A DNA stretch of 64,000 nt from assembly GCA_024721245.1 (NCBI GenBank), contig CM045556.1, forward strand, positions 18,933,837 through 18,997,836. Reading direction: 5' to 3'. The translations under genes were made by a program, and so were the position numbers. Positions 23,011 to 34,389 of the stretch are shown here, piece by piece. Numbering within the stretch: position 1 is the first letter of the stretch; every line of letters begins with the position of its first letter. The notes below the pieces were generated by a model, which did no database searches, was not told where the DNA came from, and saw only the letters and a program-made list of their open reading frames with translations. Source of the stretch: Mitragyna speciosa (taxonomy: Eukaryota; Streptophyta; Magnoliopsida; Gentianales; Rubiaceae).

Positions 23011-23460
23011 CCTTGTTATGTCCTTCTGAATACGAGGAGATGTTACGACTTTTTAGAGCATTTTTGAGAAGTACTTCTTTTTTAATGTCATCATTATGAT
23101 ACCCAGGAAAATATAGAAGTTCAAGAAAATTTCTCTGATTATCGCATGTGATCCATGCCAATGGAAAATCAATCTTTGATGAAGAAGGAACTTAGCACAA
23201 TCAATTGAATCCCAAAGACGAGTTCAATACTCCATAGTCTTTTTATCAGAATACGTGCTTTGAAAAGCCTACTTTAACGAGTTCATTTGGATGTAGGACA
23301 CTTTCACATTTTCCTCAAACCAGATTGTGAGCACTAGTGTTAAAAGCACCAAAATGAACACCAAATCTGTCTTTCTTTTTCCAATTAGTGAATCCTTCTC
23401 CAACCAAATTATCATCACTAGGTTGGTTTCTCCAAATCCAGCCTATGAGGATAACAGCAT
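23005..23460 (-). pseudogene. zf-MYM1/TTF-type hAT-related transposase fragment, copy 1
   Basis: Minus-strand frames with breaks read LVGEGFTNWKKKDRFGVHFG, typical of the TTF-type finger of plant zinc-finger MYM-type 1-like (hAT-derived) proteins. Further on come RNFLELLYFPGYHNDDIKKE and LLKNALKSRN with IQKDI in another frame, matching the start of the DUF4371 region of the same proteins. Multiple frameshifts and missing stretches make it a relic. The same relic occurs at 31580-32480. Confidence 0.6.
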
Positions 23461-24289
23461 AAGCAAAAAGCAACATCTTTCGAAAAACTATATTTTGATA
23501 AAATTTTGTATGTATTAAACAATTTTCCGGGACATATCAATGAAACTATTTTCTTTATCATTTTTTTTGTGGCAAAGCTTGTTCACCGATGTCGGCATGG
23601 TTCCTTTTGTAGATAATATTTTCGAATCTCTTCTCGAAAATTTGGATGGCAACTTGCAATTTTTTTCCCCCTTAACCCTTGATCAACCGGTAGTTTGTCT
23701 TAATTAATTTCAGCCCGATTTAATTTTCAGTATTATTATTGCTATCCTTGGTATGTTCTGTTCAATATTAGTTTTTTTTGTTATCTTCCTTTTAAAGTGC
23801 CTTGCCATAATTGAAAAAAGTAAAATTATTGAATTAAACATACACAATTTAAATAAATAATTATATATCTTAAATAATTGATGAATAAAGTAAAATTATT
23901 GGATGAGAAACTACACAAGCTAAATAAATAATTACATAACTTTAAAAATTTATAAATTTTATGCAAAAAAAAAGCAACTGAAATACAATAAATAAAATAG
24001 ATAATTTCATAAAACAAATAAATAACAATAAAGAATATAAAACTAGAATCTCATGATCACATGAAAAATTTGAAACCTGATTAGGTAGAGCTACCTTCTT
24101 TGAATTGCAAAAACGTCTCCTCTCTTTTAAAAAAAAAAAAGAAAAGAAGTCGGATCTAGCAATACCAAAAAGATGCAATTGAAGTCTACAAAGTTGTTCT
24201 CATCAAATTATAATTTACACCCAATTGAACATGTAAAACATTTTTTAAACTTTGTAGGACACAAATAATTTTTTAAAAATTGTATTTAA

Positions 24290-25751
24290 AAATGTTTCCT
24301 GGAACCACGTCAAAAGTTTTCTTGTACGAAACAAATAAAAAAGTACAGCCACTGAAATATAAAATTTATCAAAAGAGTCCAGTGATGTTGGTTTGATAAA
24401 ATTTATCAAAAGAGTCCACTGGAATTGCTTTAAAAAAACATTCGTACTTGAGGCTTCCACCAAGAAATCTAACTTACACGTGACTTTTGCTTTAACAAAT
24501 ACAACCCCGCAGTTAGGTTAATTATTGAATTTCAAGTTGTGGTTGTGGACCAACTTTGATAGTCATATGTAGTCTGTATGGTGACATGAGACAATTAATC
24601 ATATATCCTATAATTGAGTTAGTTGAATCTAACGGTGCACTCCTGTGGCAAGAAGGGTTGAATAGAAGAACTTTCCAACATTTGGGAATAGTAAATCTGT
24701 TGTATGGTGATTCATTAGCTTGATAAACCATTTCTTGGGATAGAAGACGTTTGCTCAAAAGTTCCCTCTTATATTTCATTGTGGAAGAAACAAAATTTTC
24801 AAAAGAATTCGCCTTAATATATACCCGATTTTTGAACATGATATTCTGAATTTAGGATGAAAACGATGGAATACTTTATCTAGAAAAGAAGAACCAATGG
24901 ATATGGTACACAATTTGATAATCCAATGACTCAGATTCAAAGCTTAATTGTGACTCAGAGGCACAAGTACTATGCAACCAGATTTCGTTGGTTGTAGGGT
25001 CATTGTGCTAAGAGAACAACGTCTCTCTTACAGTATAGTGTTTTCATTCTAGAATATACTCCAGCAAATGATCAGACTTCGTCTAATTTTCACAATGACA
25101 AAGTTAAACTCCTCAAGCATAGCTTTCACAATGACAACGTTGTGTTAAACAAGAAAGATACGTTGTAAATTTGAGTCCACAAATTCAGTAGCATGACCAA
25201 CTCATGATGCGTATAAACTGGCAACCAGGCAGTTGAAATCGACTGTTTAATTTTTTAGTGTATGTATCTAATATAAAATTACTTATCATTGATACGACGT
25301 AGTTTCAGATAGTTTAATTTTGATATAATGTAGTTTCATATTAAATACTAATAGGTATCATAAAAAATTAAATAGAAAATCTAAACTGACAACCGTGTTG
25401 TGGGTATGTCTCATAGCCTTGTAAGTGTTAGTTTTAGTGAGCTGTATTTTGTAGCGTAATTTAATATCTTTAGTAAATATTTTGCGTTTGTAATGTTAAA
25501 CATAATATCTATATTATGAATGAATTCTAGGTGGTGCTAGATTTGCATAATCTTTTATTTGGACTACTACTTCAGAAAACCGACACATTTCCAAATACAG
25601 GGTGAAAATAAGTTGTTGCTTCCATACTAGCAAACATATATATTTAGTTCTTCTGGATTAGGCGTGGAAGTTTTGTGTTGCTTAAAGCAGCAGTCTCCCG
25701 AAGACTAGTCCATAAATATCGATACAGCTTTTTCAACACAAATATCAAAAC
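24290..25751. repeat. methylesterase upstream block, copy 1 (U1)
   Basis: Shares with 34078-38217 and 38218-40770 the same ordered landmarks: CTGGAACCA(C/T)GTC(C)AAAA with TTGTACGAAAC, TTAGTTGAATCTAACGGT, ATTTGGGAATAGTAAATCTG and the (G)TTTTCATTCTAGAATA(T/C)(A/G)C-CAGC(A)AATGATCAG stretch. It ends with the promoter-like TCTCCCGAAGACTAGTCCATAAATA. The TATA-like box here is CATAAATA (25711-25718), weaker than in the intact copy at 40667. Confidence 0.7.
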
Positions 25752-25862
25752 ATGGCAGATAACTGTTTTCCGAATGCCAAACACTTTGTCGTGATTCACG
25801 GTCCCTGTCACGGTGCACGGTGTCGGTATAAGTCGGTGAATTTGTTACGGGAAGCAGAGTGA
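25752..25862 (+). pseudogene. relic first exon of a methylesterase (copy A)
   Basis: An ATG in the same position relative to the promoter as in the gene at 40771 opens MADNCFPNAKHFVVIHGPCH and continues to VNLLREAE before an in-frame TGA at 25860-25862. It aligns with residues 1-35 of the downstream gene (MADNGSANAKHFVLIHGACH...). Similarity ends with the stop; the catalytic serine region, introns and later exons are missing. The next 220 bp lead directly to the start codon of the intact gene at 26080, so this relic occupies the place where that gene's promoter would be expected. Confidence 0.85.
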
Positions 25863-26079
25863 ATTCTAGAATTAGTGGTGAAACGAAAAGAGGACATTCT
25901 TTCATTTTCACAAAATATTTGCCTACAACCGATTACCCCGCGAATGGGTCAACACTTAGTGCAAGCAATCTCGAAAATCATCGTCTATAGATAGTACCGC
26001 ATCCTGGATTTTGGAATATACCAAACACTACTGAGTATTCGGTAAAGATCAAAGGTTCAATATCGCAAATAATTGTTCA

Positions 26080-29000
26080 ATGAAGGTGAAACATTTTTTG
26101 CTTATTCATGGTGCTTGTCTTGGTGCGTGGTGCTGGTACAAATTGATGACTTTGTTACAAGAAGCCGGTCACATAGTTACGGCGCTAGATTTAGCTGCCT
26201 CAGGGCGAAACCGGGAGCTGCTTGAAGATTTGGGTACCATTGATGAGTACCACAAGCCACTCTACTCATTTATGGAGGCTCTTCCGACGGAGGATAAAGT
26301 CATTATTGTTGGCCACAGCATGGGTGGCTATGCGGTTTCCTCAGCCATGGAAAGGTTTCCCGAGAAAATTGCTTTTGCTGTTTTTGTTTCAGCTTATATG
26401 CTTGGTCCAGACTTGCCCATGGAAAAACTTGCCCAGAGGGTACGTACGACTTGGTACTATTATAAGCCAGTTCAGATCCTCAGTATCAGTTTTTTTCAGT
26501 GTCACTCTAGTGCCATTCACCAGAGACTGTCTCTTTGTAATCACATTATGATAATTATCTGATTTATGAAGTGTGAATCCAAAGTGAAATCCCTGGTTAA
26601 TATTATTGGGGTGGCACTAGAAAAGTTGGCAGCGTCCTATTGGACTAGGCTATTCTCTATTGAGCTGGAGAAAAATTTTCTCTATTACATCCTAATAACT
26701 ATGATTATAATTTTATTGAGAGTAAACCCTTTATAATATACATTGCTTAATTCAATTATTAAGAAGACTGAGATTTAATTGACTATGTTTTGCCGTTTGA
26801 TTAACCTTTACATCTCATAATTGACCTACCTTTCACCATCCAAATGTTTTGTACAAATTGAATAACAAAACATCCTAGAGATATTTGATTCTTAAGTATG
26901 TCGATCTAATCATCAAAGTAAACTTAATGACATTATCGACTGAGTTTTACAAGTTTTTAGTTATTTAGATATAAGTAAATACACAGACAATTGGAGAGAA
27001 GTCTAATTTTATCCTACATGTAAGTTTTTGCTTTGGTTACACATACACATGTATGCTAAATGTACTAAAAACCCTTTAGCTTTCTCTCGGATTGCACTTT
27101 ACCCCCTCTCTAACTATTGTATAGGCATTTAGCCCTTTATTTATCTTTGGACAAAAGTACATACCTTAAATATTTTATTTTTCTTTTTTTTCCTTTTTGT
27201 TCTTTTCTTTTTGTTCTTTATTTTCCTTTCGTTGTTTTTTTTTTCCCTGCCTTTTTGCTCATGCTATTAGCCAGTAGCATTGGAAACAAGTTGCAAAAAT
27301 TATTTTCTAGAAAAATTTCCCTATTATACTCTTTACCTTTTTAATTTTAACTTTAAGGCTTTTTCGTCTTTGCTTTCTCTGTCTCGTTTGAATTCCTAAA
27401 CTTCGACACGCTAATTTGTTTTCAATATCAGGGGATCTTATTTTTACTAGTTGACATTGTAATATTAATGTTTGGTTAATGTTTGTTTTCTTCTATATTT
27501 TGATTCATTTCTTTTATTTGAATATAGTTCTCTCCAGGGCCAGATTATTACATGGACAGTGAACAAATAACTGTTGGAAATTTTGAAGACACTCAGACAA
27601 TTATCCTCTTTGGAGACGAATTTTTAGCAAAGAAAGTTTATCAAAACTCACCACCTGAGGTAAAAACTTCTTCCAATATCATGAGTTTACTTGTGTTTGA
27701 TATAAATTGTGGGTAATAGACTACAATTCGATATCTATTATAGATACAAATATGGGCAAGTCTTTCTAATAAAAACTGTTGTGTACACCAGGAAAGAAGA
27801 GAATTTGTACGGCATGTGATATCATTCTCAATAATTTACACACAGTTAAGCAGGAATATCCTATTTTAGTGCTCAGCTGCACTCATATGCTTTCTCTGGG
27901 AGGCGAAAAGCATATTATATATGACAACTACCCACAGTTTTTCATTAGAAACGGCTAATCTTTTTCTCAAAAAAAAAAAAAAAAAAAAGAAACGGCTAAT
28001 CTTACTCCATGATCATCTTCATGATAACAAAATACGGACAGTGGAGTTTGGACTGGGGGAGTTAAAATTAATTTTAGCGTTTGGTTTGGTTTGGTTTAAT
28101 TAAGTTGCCACATCCGAATCAGGGCTTACTCTCGTCGCCTACCTAGGTCTCGCTAAATTTCACTTACAAGTAACAATCAAATTTAGAAATTTACATAGAT
28201 CATCCCAAAAATGTTTACATCATCCGACTCGTCTTAGCCTCAAATTACATCCGCCCTATAACCAGTGTTAAACGAAAGAAAATCTTCTTTTCGTTGTCTA
28301 TCCTTTCTCCGAGGATTAAGTATCTATAAGGAAAAATAAATTGAAACATGGCATAAGCTTACACCCTCTAAGGTTCAATTTTAAAATCGAGTTGAAAAGT
28401 TCAAACGATGCATTTTATTTAAGCATGTAAAACATTTGAGAGGTATACACATAAGTAATAAGCAGTTATAACAAATTAGGCTTATAATTCAAGATGGATA
28501 TAGAAGGACTCCTTCATAAGCCCTTTTCGGTTTTATATTGCCAATGCGACAATATCACGCTAATATTGTGCCAGTATCACGTCCCATATCCCAAGCCTAC
28601 GAGTCTCCGTAACAGCACAGGAAAAGCACACCAAAACATGCCATAACATGTCATAACAAGCCACACATCCGCATGCTATTTCAACTTGCCAATAAAACCC
28701 TCAATCTTCTTCAAGAGTTGCCTTCTCAAAGCTTCAAGTGTCTCCTTCACTTTCCTGCTCTTGTCTCAAACATTTTCCTCTAGTTTCTCTCCCATTTCTT
28801 TTCTTTTTGTTTCCTTCACTCAACAAGGAGTTATATTTGCAAATATTGAGGTGCTTGCTTCACCTGCCTTCCTCACTTTCAACTCCCCTCAAGAATGACA
28901 CCTCAAGTTAACATTTGGTAGCTCAATTTTCAGCTTTTCTTCACCCGGTCATTACAAAACTATTACTTAAAAGTCTTGTAACATTCTGTTTTGTGGTGCT

Positions 29001-30112
29001 AGCTTCACCAACCCAAGCTGGAAAACCCTATCCAAAAGTGCTGACTGAATCTTGAAGGAATTTCTCTAGAGCTTTTCCTCATGCTTGCTTTCCACCTCAT
29101 GCTTGCTTATTTCCGTCGAGTCTATATTCTAACCTTTCAAGCCCTATTTCGGCCCTTATCCAGCTTTCTTTTTCTTCTAAATTTTCTCTCCTCTTTTTGG
29201 TTTAACATGTTACAACTAAGTTAGTGAACTTATTAAGTGCCTAATCCTACTAGGAAATGTTATCACTACTTAGTCTTAAGGGCACAAATGTAACATGTCG
29301 AATGACAAGGTAACCGTAATTTAAACCTTAACACTAAAAGAAATTTACTTATCCCCACATTCCTCTTGACTCCAATAAATAAATAATAATAAAATAGACC
29401 AATGAAATTCAAGGTATTGTACACGTGTCCTCACACAGGCAAGTGTTGTACAAAACGAAAATACAAGTGAAATGAATTTGGTAAACAAGTTTTTTTTATT
29501 TTTTTATTTCTGGGTCCTAAAATTTGCAATGTAAGAATCTAATTTTGCTAAGCAATACTTGAAAACATTTTTTGCCCTATGAAAATCAATTTAGTTTTTA
29601 AAAGCTCCTTACGGGCTTTATTGATAACCAGAATCTTTCCCAAAGAGACATGCTTCAATTGAGTACTTTCATAATACTGAATGGCATGTCTCATGCTGAA
29701 TTTCGGCCTCGTAACAGTTATCATCGAGAATTCAAAGCAAAATCTATAAAATTGTACCCAAAAAATCTAAAACGATATCCTTTCTATTTTTAATTTCCTT
29801 TGTCTAAGGTATGGTCCATAACAATTTCAACAGGATCTACAGCTTGCAACTTTGTCGGCAAGACCAACTAAGTTCTTCAGCGACCACGAGTCGAATAAAC
29901 AGCTTTTGGTTACAAAGGAAAAGTACGGATTGGTTCGTCGAGCATATTTCATTGGTGGATCAGATGATGGAATACCTGCGGATGTGCAAAGGTGGATGAT
30001 AGAAAACAATCCACCAGATGTGGCAAAGGAAATAAAAGGAGCAGATCATATGGTTATGATATCTAAAGTTCAAGAACTTTGCAACAATTTGCTCGAAATA
30101 TCCTCGAAATAG
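26080..30112 (+). CDS. methylesterase (MES/SABP2-like alpha/beta hydrolase), copy B
   Basis: Three exons: 26080-26439, 27528-27659 and 29834-30112, all phase 0 with GT-AG introns of 1,088 and 2,174 bp, giving 256 residues, the usual family length (about 260). The product is a plant methylesterase of the SABP2/PNAE/hydroxynitrile-lyase group. These serine hydrolases remove methyl groups from methyl salicylate, methyl jasmonate, methyl IAA or alkaloid methyl esters; which substrate applies here cannot be read from sequence. HFLLIHGAC is the oxyanion-side HG motif, Ser80 lies in GHSMGG, Asp208 in SDDGIP, and His236 in ADHM, completing the triad. The segment DYYMDS has Tyr where SABP2 has Trp in NWLD. 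The start codon is the only one before HFLLIHG; the N-terminus is six residues shorter than copy C. AATAAA lies at 30143-30148. Its upstream DNA differs from the conserved MES promoter. Confidence 0.85.
26440..27527 (+). other. intron 1 of methylesterase copy B
   Basis: AT-rich. The start (26471-26640) resembles a MITE with CAGATCCTCAGT end seen also at 31762-31943. No coding content. Confidence 0.6.
27660..29833 (+). other. intron 2 of methylesterase copy B
   Basis: Contains a poly(A) micro-insertion with a 16-bp duplication (27947-28003), a GGTTT pentanucleotide run (about 28080-28099), and from about 28100 to 29400 sequence of different texture, richer in C and GC dinucleotides, that may be an old inserted element. 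I could not define ends for it. Confidence 0.5.
27947..28003 (+). mobile_element. poly(A)-only retroposon scar with 16-bp target duplication
   Basis: AGAAACGGCTAATCTT occurs at 27947-27962 and again at 27988-28003. Between the copies is only TTTCTC followed by about 19 A. This is the signature of target-primed reverse transcription that stopped almost at once: a long direct duplication flanking an A tail. Confidence 0.6.
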
Positions 30113-30142
30113 GCGTTTTCGAAAATTATGTATGCGATGCAC

Positions 30143-30148
30143 AATAAA
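30143..30148 (+). terminator. polyadenylation signal AATAAA of methylesterase copy B
   Basis: AATAAA 31 bp after the stop codon at 30112. Confidence 0.5.
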
Positions 30149-30859
30149 TTTTCCGATTGTTCAGTATGGTTGGATATAAATTATATGTTCTACCAATCTA
30201 GTAGATATGCTGAAGCTTTCGAGTGTGATTTTTTTCGTTTAATATTTGGATTGAGAGTTAACTTGTAATGCTGCGTTTATTATGCCGCGGTCATTTGATT
30301 ACTACAAGTAATTCACATGGCTAAGTCCTATGATGTAAACCTAGTAAGCTGATAAACTTTTCAAAATTTTCTTTTTTCAAATTATCCCATTGCCCTTTTG
30401 CTTGGGATAGAACAATAAGATAGGATTAGGCTAAACAGCTAGGCCTTTTGGTTAACTGTCTTTATTCACATGCATATAATTTGGTAGTAATTTTAACGGC
30501 ACTGTTCTGCACTTCATAAAAGCGTTTTTGACATTTTTCAATGATCACACTCGTCAACGTTGCTGTAAAACAATTACGCATGAATACATATTGAACAAAG
30601 TGCATTCTACATGATGCCAATTGAGAAGTATTTTGCACACCCCAAGTCCGCACTTCACCAGGTGCATTACACCCAAAAATACAAGACATCACGGAATCAT
30701 GTAAATCTCTTTCATCAATTATTGCAACATCAGAACTATTCAGCATAAGTATATAAACATTAATGCTTGGACTCTAGCGAAGGTACAAAAAATTATGAGC
30801 TCACACAACTAGCTAAATAATTTACATAATTGTATGCATATAACAAATATTAAAAACCT

Positions 30860-31480
30860 AGGGACAAGCAATTACATCCCTAGTAGACTTCTTAGCAGGT
30901 AAGTCTAACTATTTAGGCTCGTCCTCATTACTCCAAAATAGATATCCCAAGTTCGACTTGAGTGCTTAGACTCAACTTATATATTAGTTTATATTGCTTA
31001 ACTTTTTGATGTAGGACAGAGTATCGTATTGCTTATCTAGAGACGTAGGACTTATAGCCACATACAACACTTAGCTCATAGCGACCCAATATCACTAGTA
31101 CAATCTCACTTCTTGCAGATACCACACGAGGTTCGTTCAGTCACGCTCAAGGCATGCAGACCCAGCATGCAATAAGCCCGTACAACACTTAGCTCATCAA
31201 GATTCAATACCGTTGACCCAATCTCACCGTGTGCAGAGACCACATGAGATTCGTTCTGTCACCATCGGGCCCGCAGGCCCAACGCTCAACCAAAGTCTCA
31301 ATAGTCAAGACCCACTATTTGGGTTACGTCCTTGTTAGCCTAAAATGAATATCCCAAATTGGACTTTAGTACTTAAACCGAAAATAGAGATCCCAAATTA
31401 AACTTTAGTACTTAAATTCAACTTATATATTGATACATATTGCTTAACTTTTTTTATGTGGGATGGGATATCACACCATC
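30860..31480. repeat. inserted segment with internal direct repeats, possible solo LTR
   Basis: Absent from copy 1. The phrase TACAACACTTAGCTCAT occurs at about 31065 and 31180, each followed by CAATA(T/C)C, CTCAC and GCAGA(T/G)ACCACA(C/T)GAG(G/A)TTCGTTC, giving a tandem unit of about 115 bp. Flanking phrases TATATTG/AGTTTATATTGCTTAACTTT at 30990 and 31435 also repeat, and the region ends GATGGGATATCACACC, a style common in plant LTRs. Exact ends were not found. Confidence 0.4.
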
Positions 31481-31579
31481 TTACACATCCTCAATGTAGA
31501 TACACTCATATTCATTGTTTGCAACTAAAACAAGGATGCATGGGTTTAGATAATGCACCAGCAAGTAGCATATATATAC

Positions 31580-32480
31580 ATCACCGTTGTTATGTCCTTC
31601 CGAATACGAGGAGCTGCTATGATTTTTTAGAGCATTTTTTAGAGTCACTGTTTTTTTTTTTTGAGGCCCATCTAAGTAGGAGAAAAAATGCAAAACAGAT
31701 TACAGACTTGCAGTGAGGGAGAGAGAGAGATAGAGAGAGAACAAATGTGTAGAGAGCATTTCAGATCCTCAATGCTATCTTCCCAGTGTTAACTATAGTG
31801 CTACAAATTAAGAGTTGCCACCTTACATTCACACTTTAATAGTTATCTAATTTATCTTAACTGTAATAAGTGTAAATGCAAAGTGACAACTACTAATTGG
31901 TACCACTTGAGTTGGTACTTGAAAAGATGGCACTGAGGATCTGCAGAGAGAAAAGAGAGGAAAAGTCAGATGTTTAGATGACAGAGAAGGACAAAGTGGG
32001 GAGACAAAAAATAGTCCCTAAACTTGCTCTCAGAATTAGGATATAACCGAATGAAACCGGTTCGCGTGTAAAAGAGGACCAAAAATCTCGAAGTGCCATT
32101 TTTATATAGTTAGGATACCATCATTATGATTCGAAAGGAAATATAGGAGTTTAAGAAAATTTTCCTGATTATCATAAGTATGTGAACCATGCCCTTGAAA
32201 AGCCAAATCTTTGATGAAGCAGGAACTTAACACAATGAATTTAATCCAAAAGACGTGTTCAATACTCCATACTCCTTTTATCAGCGTGCTTCGAAAAAGC
32301 TACTTCAACGTGTTCATTTTGGTATTGCATAATTTCGCATTTTCCCCAAACCAGATTGTGAGCATTATTAAAAGGACCAACACGAAAACGAAATCTATCT
32401 TTCTTTTTCCAATTAGTGAATCCTTCTCCAACAAAATTATCACCACTAGATTGGTTTCTTCATATCTGGCCCATAAGAAT
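31580..32480 (-). pseudogene. zf-MYM1/TTF-type hAT-related transposase fragment, copy 2
   Basis: The same relic as at 23005-23460: minus-strand GEGFTNWKKK-type codons are altered to VGEGFTNWKKKDRFRF around 32390-32430, and LKNALKNHSSSSYSEGHNNG lies around 31590-31660. The copy is split by the element at 31762-31943 and by frameshifts. Confidence 0.5.
31762..31943. mobile_element. small inverted-repeat element (MITE-like), 182 bp
   Basis: The left end CAGATCCTCAATGCTATCTT and right end AAGATGGCACTGAGGATCTG are inverted partners matching at 18 of 20 positions. It lies between the two halves of the hAT-type relic, where copy 1 has no such sequence. Confidence 0.55.
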
Positions 32481-33381
32481 AATAGCATAAGCAAAAAGCA
32501 ACATCTTTCTCAAAACTATATTCCGACCAATTTTTATATTTATTAAACAACTCCAGGACAAATCGATGAAACTATTTTCTTATCATTTTTTTCGTGGCAA
32601 AGTTTGTTCACGATGTTGGCATGATTCCTTTTGTAGATAATATTTTCGAAATTTTTCTTGAAAATTTGGATGGAAACTTGCAATTTTTTTTCCTTAACTC
32701 TTGATCAACTGGTACTTCATCTTAATTAATTTCAGACCGATTTTTCTTGTCAGCATTTTTTTCATTATTGCTATCCTTGGTCTGTTAATATTAAATGACT
32801 CCTTTTTCTGTTATCTTTCTCTTAAAGTACCTTTCCATAATTGAACAGAGTAAAACTATTGAACTAAATACTACGCAAATTAAATAAACAATTACATATC
32901 TTAAGTAATTGATGAATAAAGTAAAATTATTGAATGAGCTACTACACAAGTTAAATAGATAATTACATAACTTTAAAAATTGATAAATTTTATACAAATA
33001 AATAACTGAAACATAATAAAAATAAAAATAGATAAATTCATAAAACAAATTAATAAAAATAAAGGATATAAAACGAGAACCTCGTGGTCACATAAAAAAT
33101 TTGAAATCTGATTTGGTATTGATGTCTAAACTCCGACGCAAAGATGCTTCAGGATTGGGATTCTAATATAGATTAAAAAAGATTAAAGCAGCGGGGGTCG
33201 CCCAACCGGCCATAAACAAGAAGAAAGCAATACGGAGTAAAAAATAAAAAGATAGATGCTGTAGAGATTTGCCAAATCAGACAAAATCAAGAAGAAAGTG
33301 ACCAGGCAGATCTTTGAATTAAAAAAAAAAAGAAGTCTTCTTTCTTTTGAAGAAAAGGAGTTGGTTTTGCCAAATCCCAAA

Positions 33382-33845
33382 GAGAAATTGTAATTTGGTA
33401 CTAAATATCTAAGATATCAGCAGTTTTAGTCATTGAAGTCTGGACCAAAATAAATCTATTACTAAATATTTTAATTTTTCAACACATTTAATCCTGTTGA
33501 TCAATTTTACGAAAATCTTACTGGAATCCATTATGTGATACCCACATACCGGTGGCCAGATTTTTGAAAAATATAGAAAAAGTAAAATTTTGTAATCACC
33601 ATAATTGATAATTACAGGCACAAATGAAATAATTTTTTTTTCCTTTTTTCTATTTCTTTGAAAATTTAGTCACCGGTACGTGAGTATTACGTGATCGAAT
33701 TCTTGTAAGGTTTTAGCAAAACCAGTCAATAGAATAAATGTATTGAAAAATTGAAATATTGGATACTAAATTCACTTTCATCTAAATTTTAAGGACTGAA
33801 ATTGTCGATATCACAAATATTTAGTATCAAAACTGTAATTTTCTC
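33382..33845. mobile_element. MITE, 464 bp, Mutator-like, with 9-bp target duplication
   Basis: The left end GAGAAATTGTAATTTGGTAC and the complement of the right end (GAGAAAATTACAGTTTTGAT) are inverted repeats that stay similar for about 40-50 bp. AATCCCAAA is duplicated directly outside (33373-33381 and 33846-33854). The paralogous site in copy 1 (about 24160) is uninterrupted (AATACCAAAAAGATGC), confirming an insertion after duplication. A 9-bp duplication points to the Mutator superfamily. Confidence 0.8.
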
Positions 33846-34389
33846 AATCCCAAAAAGATGCCATTGAAGTCTAGAGAGTCCAGCAAATGTATAATGTTTG
33901 AAAACCGTTGTTATCAAATTATTGTAATTACACCCACAGGTACATGCAAATACTTTTTTGAACCTTAGTGGGAGCACAAACAAAATTTTTGTCAAAATTC
34001 TATATTTAATATAGTAATTTTCCTTGGTGCTCCCACCGGCCACAATGTACATCAGCCTTGACTCCATGACACATTGTTTCCTGGAATCATGTCCAAAATG
34101 TTGCTTGTACGAAACACAAAAAAAAAAAGAAAAAGAAAAAAGAGCACAGCCCACTGATATTTAAAAATTATCAAAGGTCCTGTAATGTTGGTTTAGTTTT
34201 TTTTTTTTTTTTCCTTCATGGAAATATTTCAACTCCATTTGATAACATATTCTTGCGGGGATTGCTTTAAAAAAAGATTATTTCTTGAGGATTATAACTT
34301 CAAGTTGTGGACCAACTTTCCCCAGATAAGTTAGGAAAGGACCAAAAAATATCATTTATTTATGCCACGCATGTAGTTCACAACTCTAC

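Larger units (their letters stand above)
22635..24289. repeat. upstream duplication block, copy 1
   Basis: This block is closely similar, in order, to 30592-34077. Shared landmarks include GAACAAAGTGCAT, the CACACCC(T/C)(A/C)AGTCCGCAC stretch, TTCATCAATTATTGCAACAT, the hAT-derived pseudogene and TGTAGATAATATTTTCGAA. It carries a long (TA)n microsatellite at about 22953-23007. It lies upstream of the exon-1 relic at 25752 just as copy 2 lies upstream of the orphan promoter at 37922. Confidence 0.75.
30592..34077. repeat. upstream duplication block, copy 2
   Basis: Colinear with 22635-24289 but enlarged by insertions: a repeat-rich stretch at about 30860-31480, a small inverted-repeat element at 31762-31943 and a MITE at 33382-33845. 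The base sequence between insertions matches copy 1 closely enough to align by eye, so the duplication is not very old. Confidence 0.75.

Noticed and set aside
26222..26551. 109-codon plus-strand frame inside methylesterase B exon 1
   Set aside because: Out-of-frame shadow of the real exon; it lacks the HG and GHSMGG motifs.
27117..27344. Hydrophobic 75-codon frame in intron 1 of methylesterase B
   Set aside because: T-rich intron translation; no start context and no family.
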